Source: Desulfovibrionaceae bacterium | GTDB lineage: Bacteria; Desulfobacterota; Desulfovibrionia; Desulfovibrionales; Desulfovibrionaceae | Direction: 5' to 3' | DNA length: 64,000 bases | Assembly (NCBI GenBank): GCA_028689675.1 | Contig: JAQVCS010000001.1 | Span: 186,001-250,000, forward strand | Shown: positions 1 through 10,500 of the stretch, piece by piece | Position numbering within the stretch: position 1 is the stretch's first letter | Layout of the letters: each line of letters begins with the position of its first letter | Notes under the pieces: generated by a model | Databases searched by the model: none | What the model was told of the DNA's origin: nothing | Seen by the model: the letters and a program-made list of their open reading frames with translations, nothing else | Position numbers and translations under genes: made by a program

Positions 1-130
1 CGCGGGGGAAAGCGGGCTTTGCCCCCCTACTAGACAAAAAAAGAACAGCGGGATATTTTGTCAAAGCTTTTGGGGTGCTTTTGCCCTGCGCTCTTATGCA
101 CCCAGCCCTTGTAACCGAAGGTGTTGCCTT

Positions 131-1456
131 TTGAAATTAAAGAAGAAAAGAATTTTTCTCCTCTTTCTTGTGCTTGGTATACTAGCCTGCGGCATAGGTT
201 TTTTTGTTGTGCAGCCACAAGGTTGGCTGGCTTTTGAAAGCCAGCAGCAGGTAGAGCCCATGCCCCAGCAGGCAGAGCCCCCCAGCCTCACCTTGCCCCC
301 TGCCCCTAAAAAAGCAGAGGAAGAGCCCGAGGCTGAAGCAGAAAATATTGTGCGCGGCACGGTGGCCGCTGGTGAAACCTTGGGCGAAGTGCTGGCTGCT
401 TCGGCTAATGATGCCCCCACACAGCATTATGTGCGTGCGGCCAAAGAGGTTTTTTCTGTGCGCTCTTTTCGCACTGGGCACCCTTATACCGTGGTGACAG
501 ACCCTGAAACAGGGCGTTTAAGCCGTTTTGAATATGAAATTGATGAGCATAAGCGCCTTGTGGTGGAGGGGCTGGATGAGCCTGTGGCGCGTGTGGAGCA
601 AATAGAATACAGCTATAGCCTTTCGCTGGTGCAATGCGTTATTGATGACAATATGTTTCAGGCTGTGGCCGATGCTGGGGAACAGCCGCAGCTTGCCCTT
701 GCTGTGGCCAATATTTTTGGTTCAGAAATTAACTTTATTCATGACCTGCAAAAAGGGGACAGCTTTAGCGTGCTGGTGGAAAAACGTTATCGTGATGGGC
801 TGTACAAGGGCTATGGGCGGGTGCTGGGTGCTGTTTTTATAAATAAAGGTAAGAAATTTCAAGGTTTTTTGTTTACCGATGCACAGGGGCGTGCCAAGCA
901 TTTTAATGCGCAGGGCGAAAACTTAACCAAGGTGCTCATGCAGGTGCCCTTGTCATTCACGCGTGTTTCTTCTGGCTTTGGCATGCGCCGCCACCCTGTG
1001 CTGGGCGGGCATCGTGACCACCCCGGCATAGATTATGCCGCGCCCATGGGCACACCAGTTAAGGCCGCAGGGGATGGCGTGGTGGTGGATAAAGGCCGCA
1101 ATGGAGGCTATGGCAACCAAATTGTGCTGCGCCATGATGCCGGGCTGGAAACGCTGTATTCGCACCTCTCTGGCTATGCGCGCGGGCTGAACAAGGGCGC
1201 GCGGGTGCGGCAGGGGCAGGTCATTGGCTATGTGGGGAGCACGGGTATGTCCACAGGGCCGCACCTTGACTTTCGGGTGCGCCAGCAAGGAAAATTTATT
1301 AATCCCACCAAGGCAGTAAACCCTCGTGCCATGGCCGTGGCTGCCAAGCGCAAGCAAGCCTTTACCAAGGTGGTGCACTTTGTCCTTGCCTTTATGCAGG
1401 GCGAGCGCGATGTGCATGAATATTCGCCTGAAATGTTTACAGCCTATTTAGAATAA
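131..1456 (+). CDS. M23-family peptidoglycan endopeptidase, membrane-anchored
   Basis: A 441-residue protein expected to cut peptidoglycan cross-links in the periplasm. Residues 1-7 are lysine-rich and 8-28 form one hydrophobic segment, so it is probably an uncleaved inner-membrane anchor. A Pro/Glu-rich linker and an OapA/LysM-like middle region follow. The LytM-type domain occupies about 280-400: H297-PGI-D301 are zinc ligands and YSH345 is the usual second-shell motif. The last motif reads GPHLDF (H378, D380), where most M23 enzymes have HxH, so one zinc ligand is Asp. The start is TTG at 131; the next in-frame ATG (262) would remove the anchor. ilvD follows 52 bp downstream on the same strand. 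Function is from family knowledge; the exact substrate is unknown. Confidence 0.88.
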   Translation: MKLKKKRIFLLFLVLGILACGIGFFVVQPQGWLAFESQQQVEPMPQQAEPPSLTLPPAPKKAEEEPEAEAENIVRGTVAAGETLGEVLAASANDAPTQHYVRAAKEVFSVRSFRTGHPYTVVTDPETGRLSRFEYEIDEHKRLVVEGLDEPVARVEQIEYSYSLSLVQCVIDDNMFQAVADAGEQPQLALAVANIFGSEINFIHDLQKGDSFSVLVEKRYRDGLYKGYGRVLGAVFINKGKKFQGFLFTDAQGRAKHFNAQGENLTKVLMQVPLSFTRVSSGFGMRRHPVLGGHRDHPGIDYAAPMGTPVKAAGDGVVVDKGRNGGYGNQIVLRHDAGLETLYSHLSGYARGLNKGARVRQGQVIGYVGSTGMSTGPHLDFRVRQQGKFINPTKAVNPRAMAVAAKRKQAFTKVVHFVLAFMQGERDVHEYSPEMFTAYLE

Positions 1457-1508
1457 CAATAGTGCGGCAGGGCACAAGCCCGCTGCTTTTGTAAAGGAAG
1501 GAAGAGTT

Positions 1509-3176
1509 ATGGAATCGCGTAGTAACAAAATGAAAAAGGGCTTGGAAAAAGCCCCTCACCGTTCTTTGCTGTATGCCTTGGGGCTGACCAAAGCAGAAAT
1601 TGACAGACCCCTTGTGGGCATTGTGAACGCTGCCAATGAAGTGGTGCCTGGGCATATTCACCTTTCCAAGCTGGCAGAAGCTGCCAAGGCAGGGGTGCGC
1701 ATAGCTGGCGGCACGCCGCTGGAATTTCCCGCCATTGCCGTATGTGATGGCTTGGCTATGAACCATGAAGGGATGCGCTTTTCTTTGCCCTCCCGCGAAA
1801 TTATTGCTGATTCTATTGAAATCATGGCACGCGCCCATGCTTTTGACGCTTTGGTTTTTATTCCCAACTGTGACAAGTGCGTGCCCGGCATGCTGATGGC
1901 CATGATGCGCTTAAATATCCCTTCTGTGCTGGTCAGCGGTGGGCCTATGCTGCCCGGCTATTCCATGAAGGGGAAGTCTGACTTGATTACGGTATTTGAA
2001 GGGGTTGGGCGCGTACGTCAGGGCAAAATGACAGAAGAAGAGCTGGAAGCGCTGACCGAAGGTGCTTGCCCTGGCTGTGGCTCATGTGCGGGCATGTTTA
2101 CTGCCAATTCTATGAATTGCCTTGCAGAAACCATTGGCGTGGCCTTGCCCGGCAATGGCACTATTCCCGCTGTAAGCGCCGCCCGTGTGCGCCTTGCCAA
2201 GCAGGCAGGCATGCAGGTGATGGAAATGCTGCAAAAAGACATTAAACCGCTGGATATTGTTACTGAAAAATCAGTAGCTAATGCTGTTGCTGTGGATATG
2301 GCCTTGGGCTGTTCCACCAATACAGTGCTGCATTTGCCCGCAGTGTTTGGCGAAGCTGGCTTGCATTTGAGCTTGGATATTTTTGACAAGGTCAGCCGCC
2401 ATACGCCCAATTTGTGCCACCTTTCCCCCGCAGGCAGCCACCACATGGTCGATTTGGACTGTGCAGGCGGCATACCCGCTGTGATGGCCGAGCTGGCTTC
2501 TGCTGGTCGCATTCATACAGAGTGCATCACCGTGACGGGCAAAACCGTGGGTGAGAACATTGCAGATAAAAAAATTCTTGATGAAAGCGTTATTCGCCCT
2601 ATCAGCAAGGCCTATTCGCAGCAGGGCGGCATTGCCATTTTGCGCGGCTCGCTGGCGCCAGAAGGGGCTGTGGTCAAGCAGTCGGCCGTTGCCCCCGAAA
2701 TGATGTGCCGCGATGTGAAAGCCCGCGTTTTTACTTCAGAAGAAGGCGCTATGCAGGCTATTTTGCAGGGCGAAATCAAGCCCAACGACGCTGTGGTTAT
2801 TCAATATGAAGGGCCGCGCGGTGGGCCAGGCATGCGCGAAATGCTTTCGGCCACAGCGGCCATTACAGGCATGGGCTTGGGCAAAGACGTTGCCCTGCTG
2901 ACCGATGGCCGCTTTTCTGGCGGCACCAATGGGGCGGCTATTGGGCATATTTCGCCAGAAGCTGCCGACGGCGGGCCTATACGCCTTGTGCAGGATGGCG
3001 ATATTATTCATATTGATATTCCCAACCGCGTGCTTGATTTGGTGGTCAGCGAGGAAGAATTGCAAAAGCGCGCTGCTGCCTTTGTGATGCCAGAAAAAGA
3101 AATTAAGTACCCAGTGCTCAAGCGCTATGCCGCCATGGTCAGCTCTGCCGCTACTGGGGCAGCGTATAAAAAATAG
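1509..3176 (+). CDS. ilvD: Dihydroxy-acid dehydratase
   Basis: 555 residues, the normal length. It dehydrates 2,3-dihydroxy-isovalerate and its methylvalerate homologue to the 2-oxo acids in valine, isoleucine and leucine synthesis, in the cytoplasm, using an Fe-S cluster. Cluster cysteines are visible in NCDKC near residue 120 and [10 protein letters not shown] near residue 190. The C-terminal GRFSGGTNG motif is intact. An AAGGAAGGAAGAG tract precedes the ATG and fixes the start. No other ilv or leu gene is nearby, so it stands apart from the pathway operon. Transcription probably ends at the hairpin at 3355-3389, beyond a non-coding repeat. Confidence 0.97.
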   Translation: MESRSNKMKKGLEKAPHRSLLYALGLTKAEIDRPLVGIVNAANEVVPGHIHLSKLAEAAKAGVRIAGGTPLEFPAIAVCDGLAMNHEGMRFSLPSREIIADSIEIMARAHAFDALVFIPNCDKCVPGMLMAMMRLNIPSVLVSGGPMLPGYSMKGKSDLITVFEGVGRVRQGKMTEEELEALTEGACPGCGSCAGMFTANSMNCLAETIGVALPGNGTIPAVSAARVRLAKQAGMQVMEMLQKDIKPLDIVTEKSVANAVAVDMALGCSTNTVLHLPAVFGEAGLHLSLDIFDKVSRHTPNLCHLSPAGSHHMVDLDCAGGIPAVMAELASAGRIHTECITVTGKTVGENIADKKILDESVIRPISKAYSQQGGIAILRGSLAPEGAVVKQSAVAPEMMCRDVKARVFTSEEGAMQAILQGEIKPNDAVVIQYEGPRGGPGMREMLSATAAITGMGLGKDVALLTDGRFSGGTNGAAIGHISPEAADGGPIRLVQDGDIIHIDIPNRVLDLVVSEEELQKRAAAFVMPEKEIKYPVLKRYAAMVSSAATGAAYKK

Positions 3177-3191
3177 TTTGTAAAGGCGTAT

Positions 3192-3330
3192 AGAGCAGAT
3201 TACCTTTAAAAGTGTATAGACACGCTCACTTCGGCACTGAACAGCGTACATAGAGTACGTTTATGCCTTTGTGGCGGGCATCTGCTCCCTCTCTTGCCAG
3301 AGTAATTGCAAGGCAGAAAATAGTGTTATA
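3192..3330 (+). repeat. Dispersed AGAGCA-ended repeat, copy A
   Basis: Starts with TAGAGCAGATTACCTTTAAA and carries the conserved core CACTTCGG, then GAACAGCG, then TGTGGCGGGCATCTGCTCC and CTTGCCAGA. The same ordered blocks occur at 4355-4507, 9176-9327 (reverse) and 38139-38241 (reverse). The right end here is degraded. It lies directly after ilvD. No ORF is preserved across copies, so it is a non-coding element. Confidence 0.8.
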
Positions 3331-3354
3331 GACAAGGGCAGGAAGTATCCTGCT

Positions 3355-3389
3355 GGGGTATGAAGAATATTCTTCATACCCCTTTTTTT
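3355..3389 (+). terminator. Intrinsic terminator after ilvD
   Basis: A perfect inverted repeat GGGGTATGAAGAAT / ATTCTTCATACCCC at 3355-3382 is followed by seven T residues. The fold is near-symmetric, but only the plus strand has a T run. Confidence 0.9.
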
Positions 3390-3394
3390 GTGAC

Positions 3395-3499
3395 TAGAGC
3401 AGATTCACTTTTAGCGGGGAAGTACATTCCCCTTGTGAGCTTTGAGTGGCAAGGAGTTCTTCCGAAACCTTGCAAGCATTTTCAATGATAAAATGCTCT
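3395..3499 (+). repeat. AGAGCA-ended repeat, divergent variant E
   Basis: Begins TAGAGCAGATTCACTTTTAG, nearly the same as the left end of copy C, and ends AAAATGCTCT like the right end of the family. The middle is unrelated: it holds a GGGAAGTACATTCCCC hairpin and a TTGCAAG stretch. Only the ends are shared with copies A-D, as expected of a non-autonomous element family defined by its termini. Confidence 0.6.
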
Positions 3500-4350
3500 G
3501 TGTGCTGAGTGCCTTATGTGTAACAAATTGTGTATAAATCATTTGTCATTTTGTGCATAAATAGTGTAACTATTTATTTTTTATTATAATAATAAAGAAG
3601 TATTTTTTACAGAGTATGCTGGCTGTAATGCACAAAAAATACCTGTTGTCCTTGCTATAACGCTTTTTTGCGTCTCGACATGAAAGAGCTATGTCATTTT
3701 GTGCGTAACAGGAGTATTATATTGAAATAACAAAATTTTTTAAACAACATTTTTCTCTGAAAAAAATCATATATGTTGATGCAAGGCGAACAGAAGGCAG
3801 GGCAGCAGGGAAAGCTGCAGAAAAAGAAGTGCAAGCCTATTGTATACTGTTATTTTGTGCGTAATAACTATAATTAGTAGAAATTATTGAATAAATAAAA
3901 TGCAATATAAGGAACATATATCTTTTTGTCTTGTTGTATGCCCTGTGTAGGCTGTGCTGTGTACTTTGCTCCTGTATGCAAGCCTTGCTGGGCTTTTTTT
4001 GTCTTTTCATGCCTACTCCATAATAATGTGCGTATTTTTGTTGTGCATTTGTTCTTTTCTTAGATAACTATTGAAAATAAAAGAAAATAAGCGAGAACAT
4101 ACTCTGCGTTCCGCCCTTTTGTGTAGAGACAATAAGGTCGTGTTGTATACGGTATAGGGGAGGCTGCAGGGCAGACGTATCTAAATGTGTAACTATATGT
4201 AATTATTAATAGTTATTTACATATGGTGTTTTTTAGTTATCAATAAAAACAATGTGCTGCATAGTGCGTGCGTCTGCCTTTGGGGGGCTGTTGCCGTGTA
4301 GAACACAAAAATTTTTGTCAGTATATTGGGGGAAGCAGGGGGAAGAATGC
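3500..4350. other. A+T-rich gene-free region with DnaA-box-like 9-mers
   Basis: No credible coding ORF is present. Reading the minus strand, perfect TTATNCACA matches lie at 3529-3537 (TTATACACA) and 3552-3560 (TTATGCACA). One-mismatch TTACGCACA copies lie at 3700-3708 and 3856-3864. All four share one orientation and are spaced by about 15-155 bp. Long A/T runs at 3571-3600 and 3873-3900 could melt easily. This looks like a replication origin or a DnaA-titration site. Against an origin: the flanking genes converge on it, and no dnaA, dnaN or gyrB is near. A weak stem with seven T residues lies around 3980-4002. Confidence 0.35.
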
Positions 4351-4354
4351 GGCT

Positions 4355-4507
4355 CTCGATCAGAATACCTTTCAAAGTATATACTCTTAACAGTGCAAGA
4401 CACGCCCACTTCGGTATGGAATAGCGCACACAGCGTGCGCGTATACCGCGCGTGGCGGGCATCTACTCCTGCTTTTGCCAAAGCAATGTCAAAGCAAAAG
4501 TACTCTG
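4355..4507 (+). repeat. Dispersed AGAGCA-ended repeat, copy B
   Basis: Contains CACGCCCACTTCGG, an internal GCGCACACAGCGTGCGC hairpin, GTGGCGGGCATCTACTCC and the right-end blocks TTGCCAAAGCAATGTCAAAG and AGTACTCT. The left end is degraded (CGATCAGAATACCTTTCAAA). Same orientation as copy A, 1.1 kb away. Confidence 0.75.
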
Positions 4508-4694
4508 GAGGCATATTTTTGTGTCTAAGTCTCTTTGTTTTCTGTTGCTTATCGTGATAGTTACTTATAATAATAGAATAAAGTTACGAACATATACACA
4601 GGCAAGACAAAAAGGGCAGTACAGATAAAAAAGAATTCAGGCACAGATATACTGTGCTTAACTTTGTTGCTAACTATCTTAACCTATTTTATTT

Positions 4695-4738
4695 ATAATA
4701 AAATAAAAATTCCCCCAAAGGCTTAGCCAAGGGGGGAA
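4695..4738 (-). terminator. Intrinsic terminator after holB
   Basis: TTCCCCC (4710-4716) pairs with GGGGGAA (4732-4738), with an inner GGC/GCC pair. Reading the minus strand, the stem is followed by a run rich in T (complement of 4695-4709). It lies 30 bp past the holB stop. Confidence 0.85.
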
Positions 4739-4768
4739 GAAAAATGTATGCCCAAGTGCGGGCAAAAA

Positions 4769-5671
4769 TTACGAGCGTGAGGAACAGAGCACAAAAAGGC
4801 TGGTGGCAACAAAGTCAAGCACGCGCGCTGGGTTGACCGAGCTTTGCAGGGCTTCGTTCGCCTCATCAAGCAGGCAGGCAGCCTGACTGCGCTGCTGCAC
4901 ACTTTTGGCAGCAAAAAGCTGCACTAAGGGCGGGCACAGGCTGTTGCTTTGGCTGCACAAGCTTTGGCTAAGGGCTTTTTGGCAGGCAAGCAGAATTTCT
5001 GCGGCCAGTAAGGGGGTGACAGCATTTTTTGCCGAAGTTTTTTCAAACCAGCCCTGCCCATGCTGTATAAAATGGGCAAGAGAGTCCTGCCACACGCGCA
5101 GGGCTGGGGTAAGGCTGCGGGTATCTGGCCAAGGCAGCGTGAGCACCCATGAGCGCGAAACCAGCGTGGGCAGCAACTGTTCCCTTTGTGGGGCTAAAAG
5201 CACAAAAATTGTGGTGGCAGAGGGTTCTTCCAGCACTTTGAGCAGAGCATTGGCCGCTTCGGTACGGTTATTATGCATACCAGCAAGCAGCACCACGCGC
5301 TTGCCTTTGCCGTGGGGGCTGTCGCGCAGGCGGCTTTTGAGCTGGCGCATGGTATCTATACTCAGGGCACGCACTGCACCGGGGTTTTCTTCGTCCTCTT
5401 TATTGCTGATGCGTCCGTCATAGGCCAGCACATCCACATGCACACCATCGGCAATACACACACAAGCAGGGCAGTGAAAGCAGGGTTCACCTGCGGCGGG
5501 CTGTTCGCAATGCTGCAATGCTGCCCAATAGCGCGCCAAAGCCATGCGCTCTTCTTCTGTGCCGCCTTCAAAAAGTAAAACCTGCGGCGGCTGGGCGGCA
5601 AGGCGCGCCAGCTCTGTGCGCATGGCGGCAAAGGCTGTGGTCATAATGGGGGCAAAGGGCTGGCTTTCCAT
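4769..5671 (-). CDS. holB: DNA polymerase III delta' subunit-like clamp-loader protein
   Basis: About 300 residues from the ATG at 5671. The frame stays open further upstream into purA, but that part is not conserved-looking. Delta' is a non-hydrolysing member of the clamp-loader AAA+ ring. Here the P-loop position reads EGGTEEERM and is degenerate, as usual for delta'. The zinc-finger cysteines show as C-x9-CFHCPAC. The sensor-like region NNRTEAANALLKVLEEP is the strongest family match. No good Shine-Dalgarno precedes 5671 and a second Met (MTTAF) lies nine codons in, so the start is uncertain. It sits 170 bp downstream of purA, past a terminator. Confidence 0.85.
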   Translation of the reverse strand: MESQPFAPIMTTAFAAMRTELARLAAQPPQVLLFEGGTEEERMALARYWAALQHCEQPAAGEPCFHCPACVCIADGVHVDVLAYDGRISNKEDEENPGAVRALSIDTMRQLKSRLRDSPHGKGKRVVLLAGMHNNRTEAANALLKVLEEPSATTIFVLLAPQREQLLPTLVSRSWVLTLPWPDTRSLTPALRVWQDSLAHFIQHGQGWFEKTSAKNAVTPLLAAEILLACQKALSQSLCSQSNSLCPPLVQLFAAKSVQQRSQAACLLDEANEALQSSVNPARVLDFVATSLFVLCSSRS

Positions 5672-5780
5672 AGGGTATTTTTTGTATTTTGGGGCAGATG
5701 ATGGATGTGAAGAAATAATGCCTAAAGGCTGCCTGCCCGAGCAGGCTTTGCTCTGTGGTTGCTGTGCTTTGTGCGGTGGC

Positions 5781-5818
5781 AAAAAAGGCGGGGTGTGCTT
5801 GTGTGCTGCCCCGCCTTT
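5781..5818 (-). terminator. Intrinsic terminator after purA
   Basis: AAAGGCGGGG (5784-5793) pairs with CCCCGCCTTT (5809-5818). On the minus strand the stem runs into TTTTTT. It separates purA from holB. Confidence 0.88.
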
Positions 5819-5840
5819 ACAGAATAGATTTTTTGCTGTG

Positions 5841-7133
<1,293 letters not shown>

Positions 7134-7360
7134 TTATACAATAAAAGTAGTGCCCTTTGCAGGGGGACTTTACGGTGTTATGCCTGCGCCCGCACAAGGG
7201 GCGTGCCTTTGCAACCCTGCGGCGCATACCGCATGGTGATCATAAGTCCGTGTTTTTTACTATACTAGACTTTGGGGCAAGTCAATTTACCATAGCCTAT
7301 ATTCTGCGATACCTGTTATTTTATACTGCTGTCAGGCTGGAAAGTGTGCTGCTGCACTGA

Positions 7361-7702
7361 TTATTTTTTTTCTTTGCTGTCTTGTGGGCGGCGAAAGGGC
7401 AAAATTGTGCATTTCTGCCTTGGGGCAGCGGGGGCTGGCCTTTCTAAAGTAAATGAATTTTGGGGCAGATTGGTATGTGTTTTATCTTCCTGCGTGTGCA
7501 GGCGCGTGCTCCAATTATAATTAAACAATTGATTTTTCCAGCGCTTGGCCTGAATGAGTGAAAAAACAAGGGCGGCTTCTTCCCAGCGTTTTGTTGGTTC
7601 AAAGCGCGAAACAAGCGTGGCATATTTATTCCACAATGCCATAAGCGAGGCTTCATCCATGCCGTCGAGCTGGCGGGCTATTTTAAGCAGTAATTGTTCC
7701 AT
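7361..7702 (-). CDS. Small conserved-type protein of unknown function
   Basis: 113 residues. A good Shine-Dalgarno (AGGGAAG) sits before the ATG at 7702. The N-terminal 65 residues look like a small helical domain (Leu- and Trp-rich, with RWEEA and KRWKNQ segments); the C-terminal 45 residues are polar, Pro-containing and end in a basic KEKK. There is no signal peptide or membrane segment. It lies divergently from the AICAR transformylase gene and upstream of purA. I do not recognise a function. Confidence 0.7.
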   Translation of the reverse strand: MEQLLLKIARQLDGMDEASLMALWNKYATLVSRFEPTKRWEEAALVFSLIQAKRWKNQLFNYNWSTRLHTQEDKTHTNLPQNSFTLERPAPAAPRQKCTILPFRRPQDSKEKK

Positions 7703-7899
7703 GAGCTTCCCTTTTGTATGTGATGTTGTGTATGTAAGCTATAAAGAGCCGGGGCACAATCACCCCTGCATGGCTTTTTGTAAAGGGCTGGCAGCCCTGC
7801 CTAGCCACTGTTTTTGTTGGGGCAGTGCATTGGCTTTTATGCTGGCTTGGGTTAGTATGCACACGGGTTTTTTCATCATACCACTACTGGAGACACAGC

Positions 7900-9171
7900 A
7901 TGAGCAATTTGAAAGATATGTATAAAACTTTACAAAAAGATGCCTTTCCCGACACCATGACTATTACGCTGGGGGATGAAAGCCTAGTGTACCGCAAGCG
8001 TACATGGCTGCTGGATGGAGAAACCAAGGGCTTGCGTTATGGTGAAAACCCCGACCAGCCAGCAGCGCTTTTTGAGCTGGTGGAAGGCAGCATTACCTGC
8101 GGCGGCTTAACATGGCGCGGGGCGGGCAAAGGCATAGTGTCTGCCATGACAGAAGCCCAAATGGTGCAGGCTGGCAAACACCCCGGCAAAACCAATTTGA
8201 CCGACGTGGATAATGGCGCCAATATTTTGCAATACCTCACTGCCAAGCCCGCCGCCTTAATTATGAAGCACAATAATCCCTGCGGTGCTGCTTGGTCAGA
8301 CAAAGGCATTGCCGATGCCCTGCACAAGGCTTTTTGGTGCGACCGTATTGCCGCCTTTGGTGGGGCTGTGGTGGTAAACCGCCCCTTTACCAAGGAAGCA
8401 GCAGAAATTATCAATGCCAATTATTTTGAAGTGGTAGCCGCACCCGCCTTTGAAGACGGGGTGGTGGATATGCTCAAAAGCCGTAAGAATTTGCGCATTA
8501 TGGAGCTGCCCGGCTTGGCGCATTTGGAAGAGCTGACGCAATCGGCCTTTTTGGACATTAAGAGCCTTGCCGATGGCGGGGTGGTGGTACAAAAATCTTT
8601 TGTCAACCGCATCTTGAATGCCGCAGACTTTTTACCAGCACAGGCCAGCACCAAGGAAGGCCTTGCCGTGGCTGCCCGCAAGCCCAGCAAGCAGGAAATG
8701 GAAGATTTGCAATTTGCTTGGGCTGTGGAAGCGGGTGTGACTTCCAATTCTGTTATTTTTGCTAAAGATGGCGCTACCTTGGCTATTGGTACGGGCGAGC
8801 AGGACCGCGTGGGCTGTGTGGAATTGGCCATTCATAAGGCCTATACCAAGTATGCGGATACCTTGGCCTTTACCGAGCAGCACTGCACCTTGTATGAACT
8901 CAAGCTAAAAGCAGAAGCAGACCCGCAGGCTGCTGCCACTTTGGCAGATATTGAAGCGCGCACCAAGGCCGCTTGCGGTGGCCTGAAAGGTTCTGTTATT
9001 ATTTCCGATGGCTTCTTCCCCTTCCGCGATGGGGTGGATGTGGCTATGGCTGAAGGTGTTACGGCTATTGCCCACCCCGGTGGCTCGCTGCGCGACCATG
9101 AGGTGATTATGGCCTGCAATGAAAAGGATGTTGCCATGGTCTTTACTGGCCAGCGCAGCTTTAAGCATTAA
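7900..9171 (+). CDS. AICAR formyltransferase, single-domain
   Basis: 423 residues from the ATG at 7900, preceded by CTGGAGAC. It transfers a formyl group from 10-formyl-THF to AICAR, the penultimate step of IMP synthesis. The catalytic Lys-His lies in MKHNNPCG (about residues 121-128). The C-terminal block SDGFFPF, AIAHPGGS and FTGQRSFKH matches the AICARFT half of PurH. The N-terminal IMP cyclohydrolase (MGS-like) domain of standard bifunctional PurH, about 200 residues, is absent, so cyclisation to IMP must be done by another gene. A frame open to 7825 adds no recognisable domain. A strong hairpin at 9335-9380 lies downstream. Confidence 0.9.
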   Translation: MSNLKDMYKTLQKDAFPDTMTITLGDESLVYRKRTWLLDGETKGLRYGENPDQPAALFELVEGSITCGGLTWRGAGKGIVSAMTEAQMVQAGKHPGKTNLTDVDNGANILQYLTAKPAALIMKHNNPCGAAWSDKGIADALHKAFWCDRIAAFGGAVVVNRPFTKEAAEIINANYFEVVAAPAFEDGVVDMLKSRKNLRIMELPGLAHLEELTQSAFLDIKSLADGGVVVQKSFVNRILNAADFLPAQASTKEGLAVAARKPSKQEMEDLQFAWAVEAGVTSNSVIFAKDGATLAIGTGEQDRVGCVELAIHKAYTKYADTLAFTEQHCTLYELKLKAEADPQAAATLADIEARTKAACGGLKGSVIISDGFFPFRDGVDVAMAEGVTAIAHPGGSLRDHEVIMACNEKDVAMVFTGQRSFKH

Positions 9172-9175
9172 ACTT

Positions 9176-9327
9176 TAGAGCAATTTTTCTTTGAAATTGA
9201 TCTGGCAAGAATGGGAGTAGATGCCCGCAACAAAGGCAGAAGCGCAATTTATTTGCACTGTTACGAGCCGAAGTGTGCCTGTCTTTCATCGTTAAAATTA
9301 TATAATTTTAACGTGAATCTGCTCTAG
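9176..9327 (-). repeat. Dispersed AGAGCA-ended repeat, copy C (most complete)
   Basis: 152 bp. On the minus strand it starts CTAGAGCAGATTCACGTTAA and ends AAAAATTGCTCTA, so the termini form an AGAGCA inverted repeat. TA dinucleotides flank both ends. Internally it holds a palindromic A+T stem, CACACTTCGG, AACAGTGCA, GTTGCGGGCATCTACTCC and CTTGCCAGATCAATTTC. It begins five bases after the AICAR transformylase stop codon. Confidence 0.82.
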
Positions 9328-9334
9328 ACAGCAT

Positions 9335-9380
9335 AAATACTAAAGGCATAAGCGCGCAATGGCTTATGCCTTTAGTATTT
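9335..9380 (+). terminator. Long hairpin after the AICAR transformylase gene
   Basis: A perfect 19-bp stem, AAATACTAAAGGCATAAGC with its complement, closes an 8-nt loop. The T tract after it is short, so it may act as a terminator in either direction or as an RNA-stabilising hairpin. Confidence 0.7.
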
Positions 9381-9399
9381 GTTGTGTAGCTGTGGCTAT

Positions 9400-9426
9400 A
9401 AAAAAGCCGATGTAGACATCGGCTTT
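9400..9426 (-). terminator. Intrinsic terminator of the 9448-10326 gene
   Basis: AAGCCGATGT pairs with ACATCGGCTT. On the minus strand the stem ends in a T run, about 25 bp past the stop codon. Confidence 0.88.
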
Positions 9427-9447
9427 ATGCACAAAAAGAAAACAGGC

Positions 9448-10326
9448 TTATTGCTGCGGCTGGGCTTGTTCTTTGGGGTCAAAGTCAATAATGCGCCCTT
9501 GCAGCCACACATACATATCTATGCTGTCCCCCACGGCAGGCTCATAGGTATTGAGCATAGGCTTGGGCACATAAATGGGCAGCACAAGCGATTCGCGGTT
9601 TTCAAAGGGAAAAGCCACGGTAAGAATAACAATGTTCAGCTTATCCAGCGAGCAATCTTTGATTTCGCGAATGGTGGTGCGCATGCGATATTCACCATAG
9701 ACGCGGCCGGGCATAATAATATCTTTTCCAGCCAAAGAAATTTTGAGCGGCGGCACATCTACGCGGCTTTTGCCTTCATGCTCGGCCAGCCATGCAGCGG
9801 CATGCGCTTCATATTGTGCGCCCTCGGTAATGGTCATGTCGTCCACCAGCGCTTTGCGTAAAGAAAAAGCCAGCCCTGCCAGCACAAAGGTGTGTGTTAC
9901 GCCAGGGGTAAGGGCTTCAAAGTCGCGAAAATAGGTGGGGGTGTAAAACCACAAAGGCTTTTGCCCTTCTATCATGGTCACGCCCACATTGGCCTCTACT
10001 TCGCTTTTCCACGGGGCAACAATGTCTACAGTCAGGTCATTGGGCAGGCCTTCCATAAGGGGCATGGCCGAGCTGGGTTTGAGCTGCCCGCCTGCCTCGC
10101 CGCGCATAATAACGCCAGCGCGCAGGGCTTGGTCGGCAGGCCATGCCAGCAGCACATTTTCTTTTTCATGAGCAGTATATTGCCATGCGCCGCGTGTGCC
10201 GCCAGCTTTAAGCACTGTGCCCACAATTTGCGGCATGAGCTTTTGAGGATTGCCCACCAGCACAGCCCAGGCATCGCCCAAAGTTTCTCTGTGAGTACGG
10301 GTATCGGTATTGTGTTCTTGTGCCAT
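9448..10326 (-). CDS. Unknown cytoplasmic protein
   Basis: 292 residues from the ATG at 10326, which has GGAGTGG nine bases upstream; the longer TTG start at 10344 lies inside that ribosome binding site and is unlikely. There is no signal peptide or membrane helix. Segments such as DLTVDIVAPWKSEVEANVG and KISLAGKDIIMPGRVYGEY suggest a beta-rich fold. The C-terminus GRIIDFDPKEQAQPQQ is short and polar. It has its own terminator and lies downstream of pnp on the same strand. I recognise no characterised family. Confidence 0.75.
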   Translation of the reverse strand: MAQEHNTDTRTHRETLGDAWAVLVGNPQKLMPQIVGTVLKAGGTRGAWQYTAHEKENVLLAWPADQALRAGVIMRGEAGGQLKPSSAMPLMEGLPNDLTVDIVAPWKSEVEANVGVTMIEGQKPLWFYTPTYFRDFEALTPGVTHTFVLAGLAFSLRKALVDDMTITEGAQYEAHAAAWLAEHEGKSRVDVPPLKISLAGKDIIMPGRVYGEYRMRTTIREIKDCSLDKLNIVILTVAFPFENRESLVLPIYVPKPMLNTYEPAVGDSIDMYVWLQGRIIDFDPKEQAQPQQ

Positions 10327-10500
10327 TTGCAACCACTCCAACAAAAAATTCGTTCAGAAAAAAGATGTCTTTTGCAGTATACGGTCTATGCCGACAATGC
10401 GCAAATAAAGTTTTTTGGGGCAGCAGAGAGCAAAAAATCAAACAGGGGAGGCAACTCTGGTTGTCCAAAGCTATTCCCCCCCTGCTGTATACTTTAGCTT

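Noticed and set aside
4252..4557. A 101-codon plus-strand ORF in the A+T-rich gap
   Set aside because: It runs through repeat copy B, is Cys/Ser-rich without any domain, has no ribosome binding site and is not conserved in the other repeat copies.
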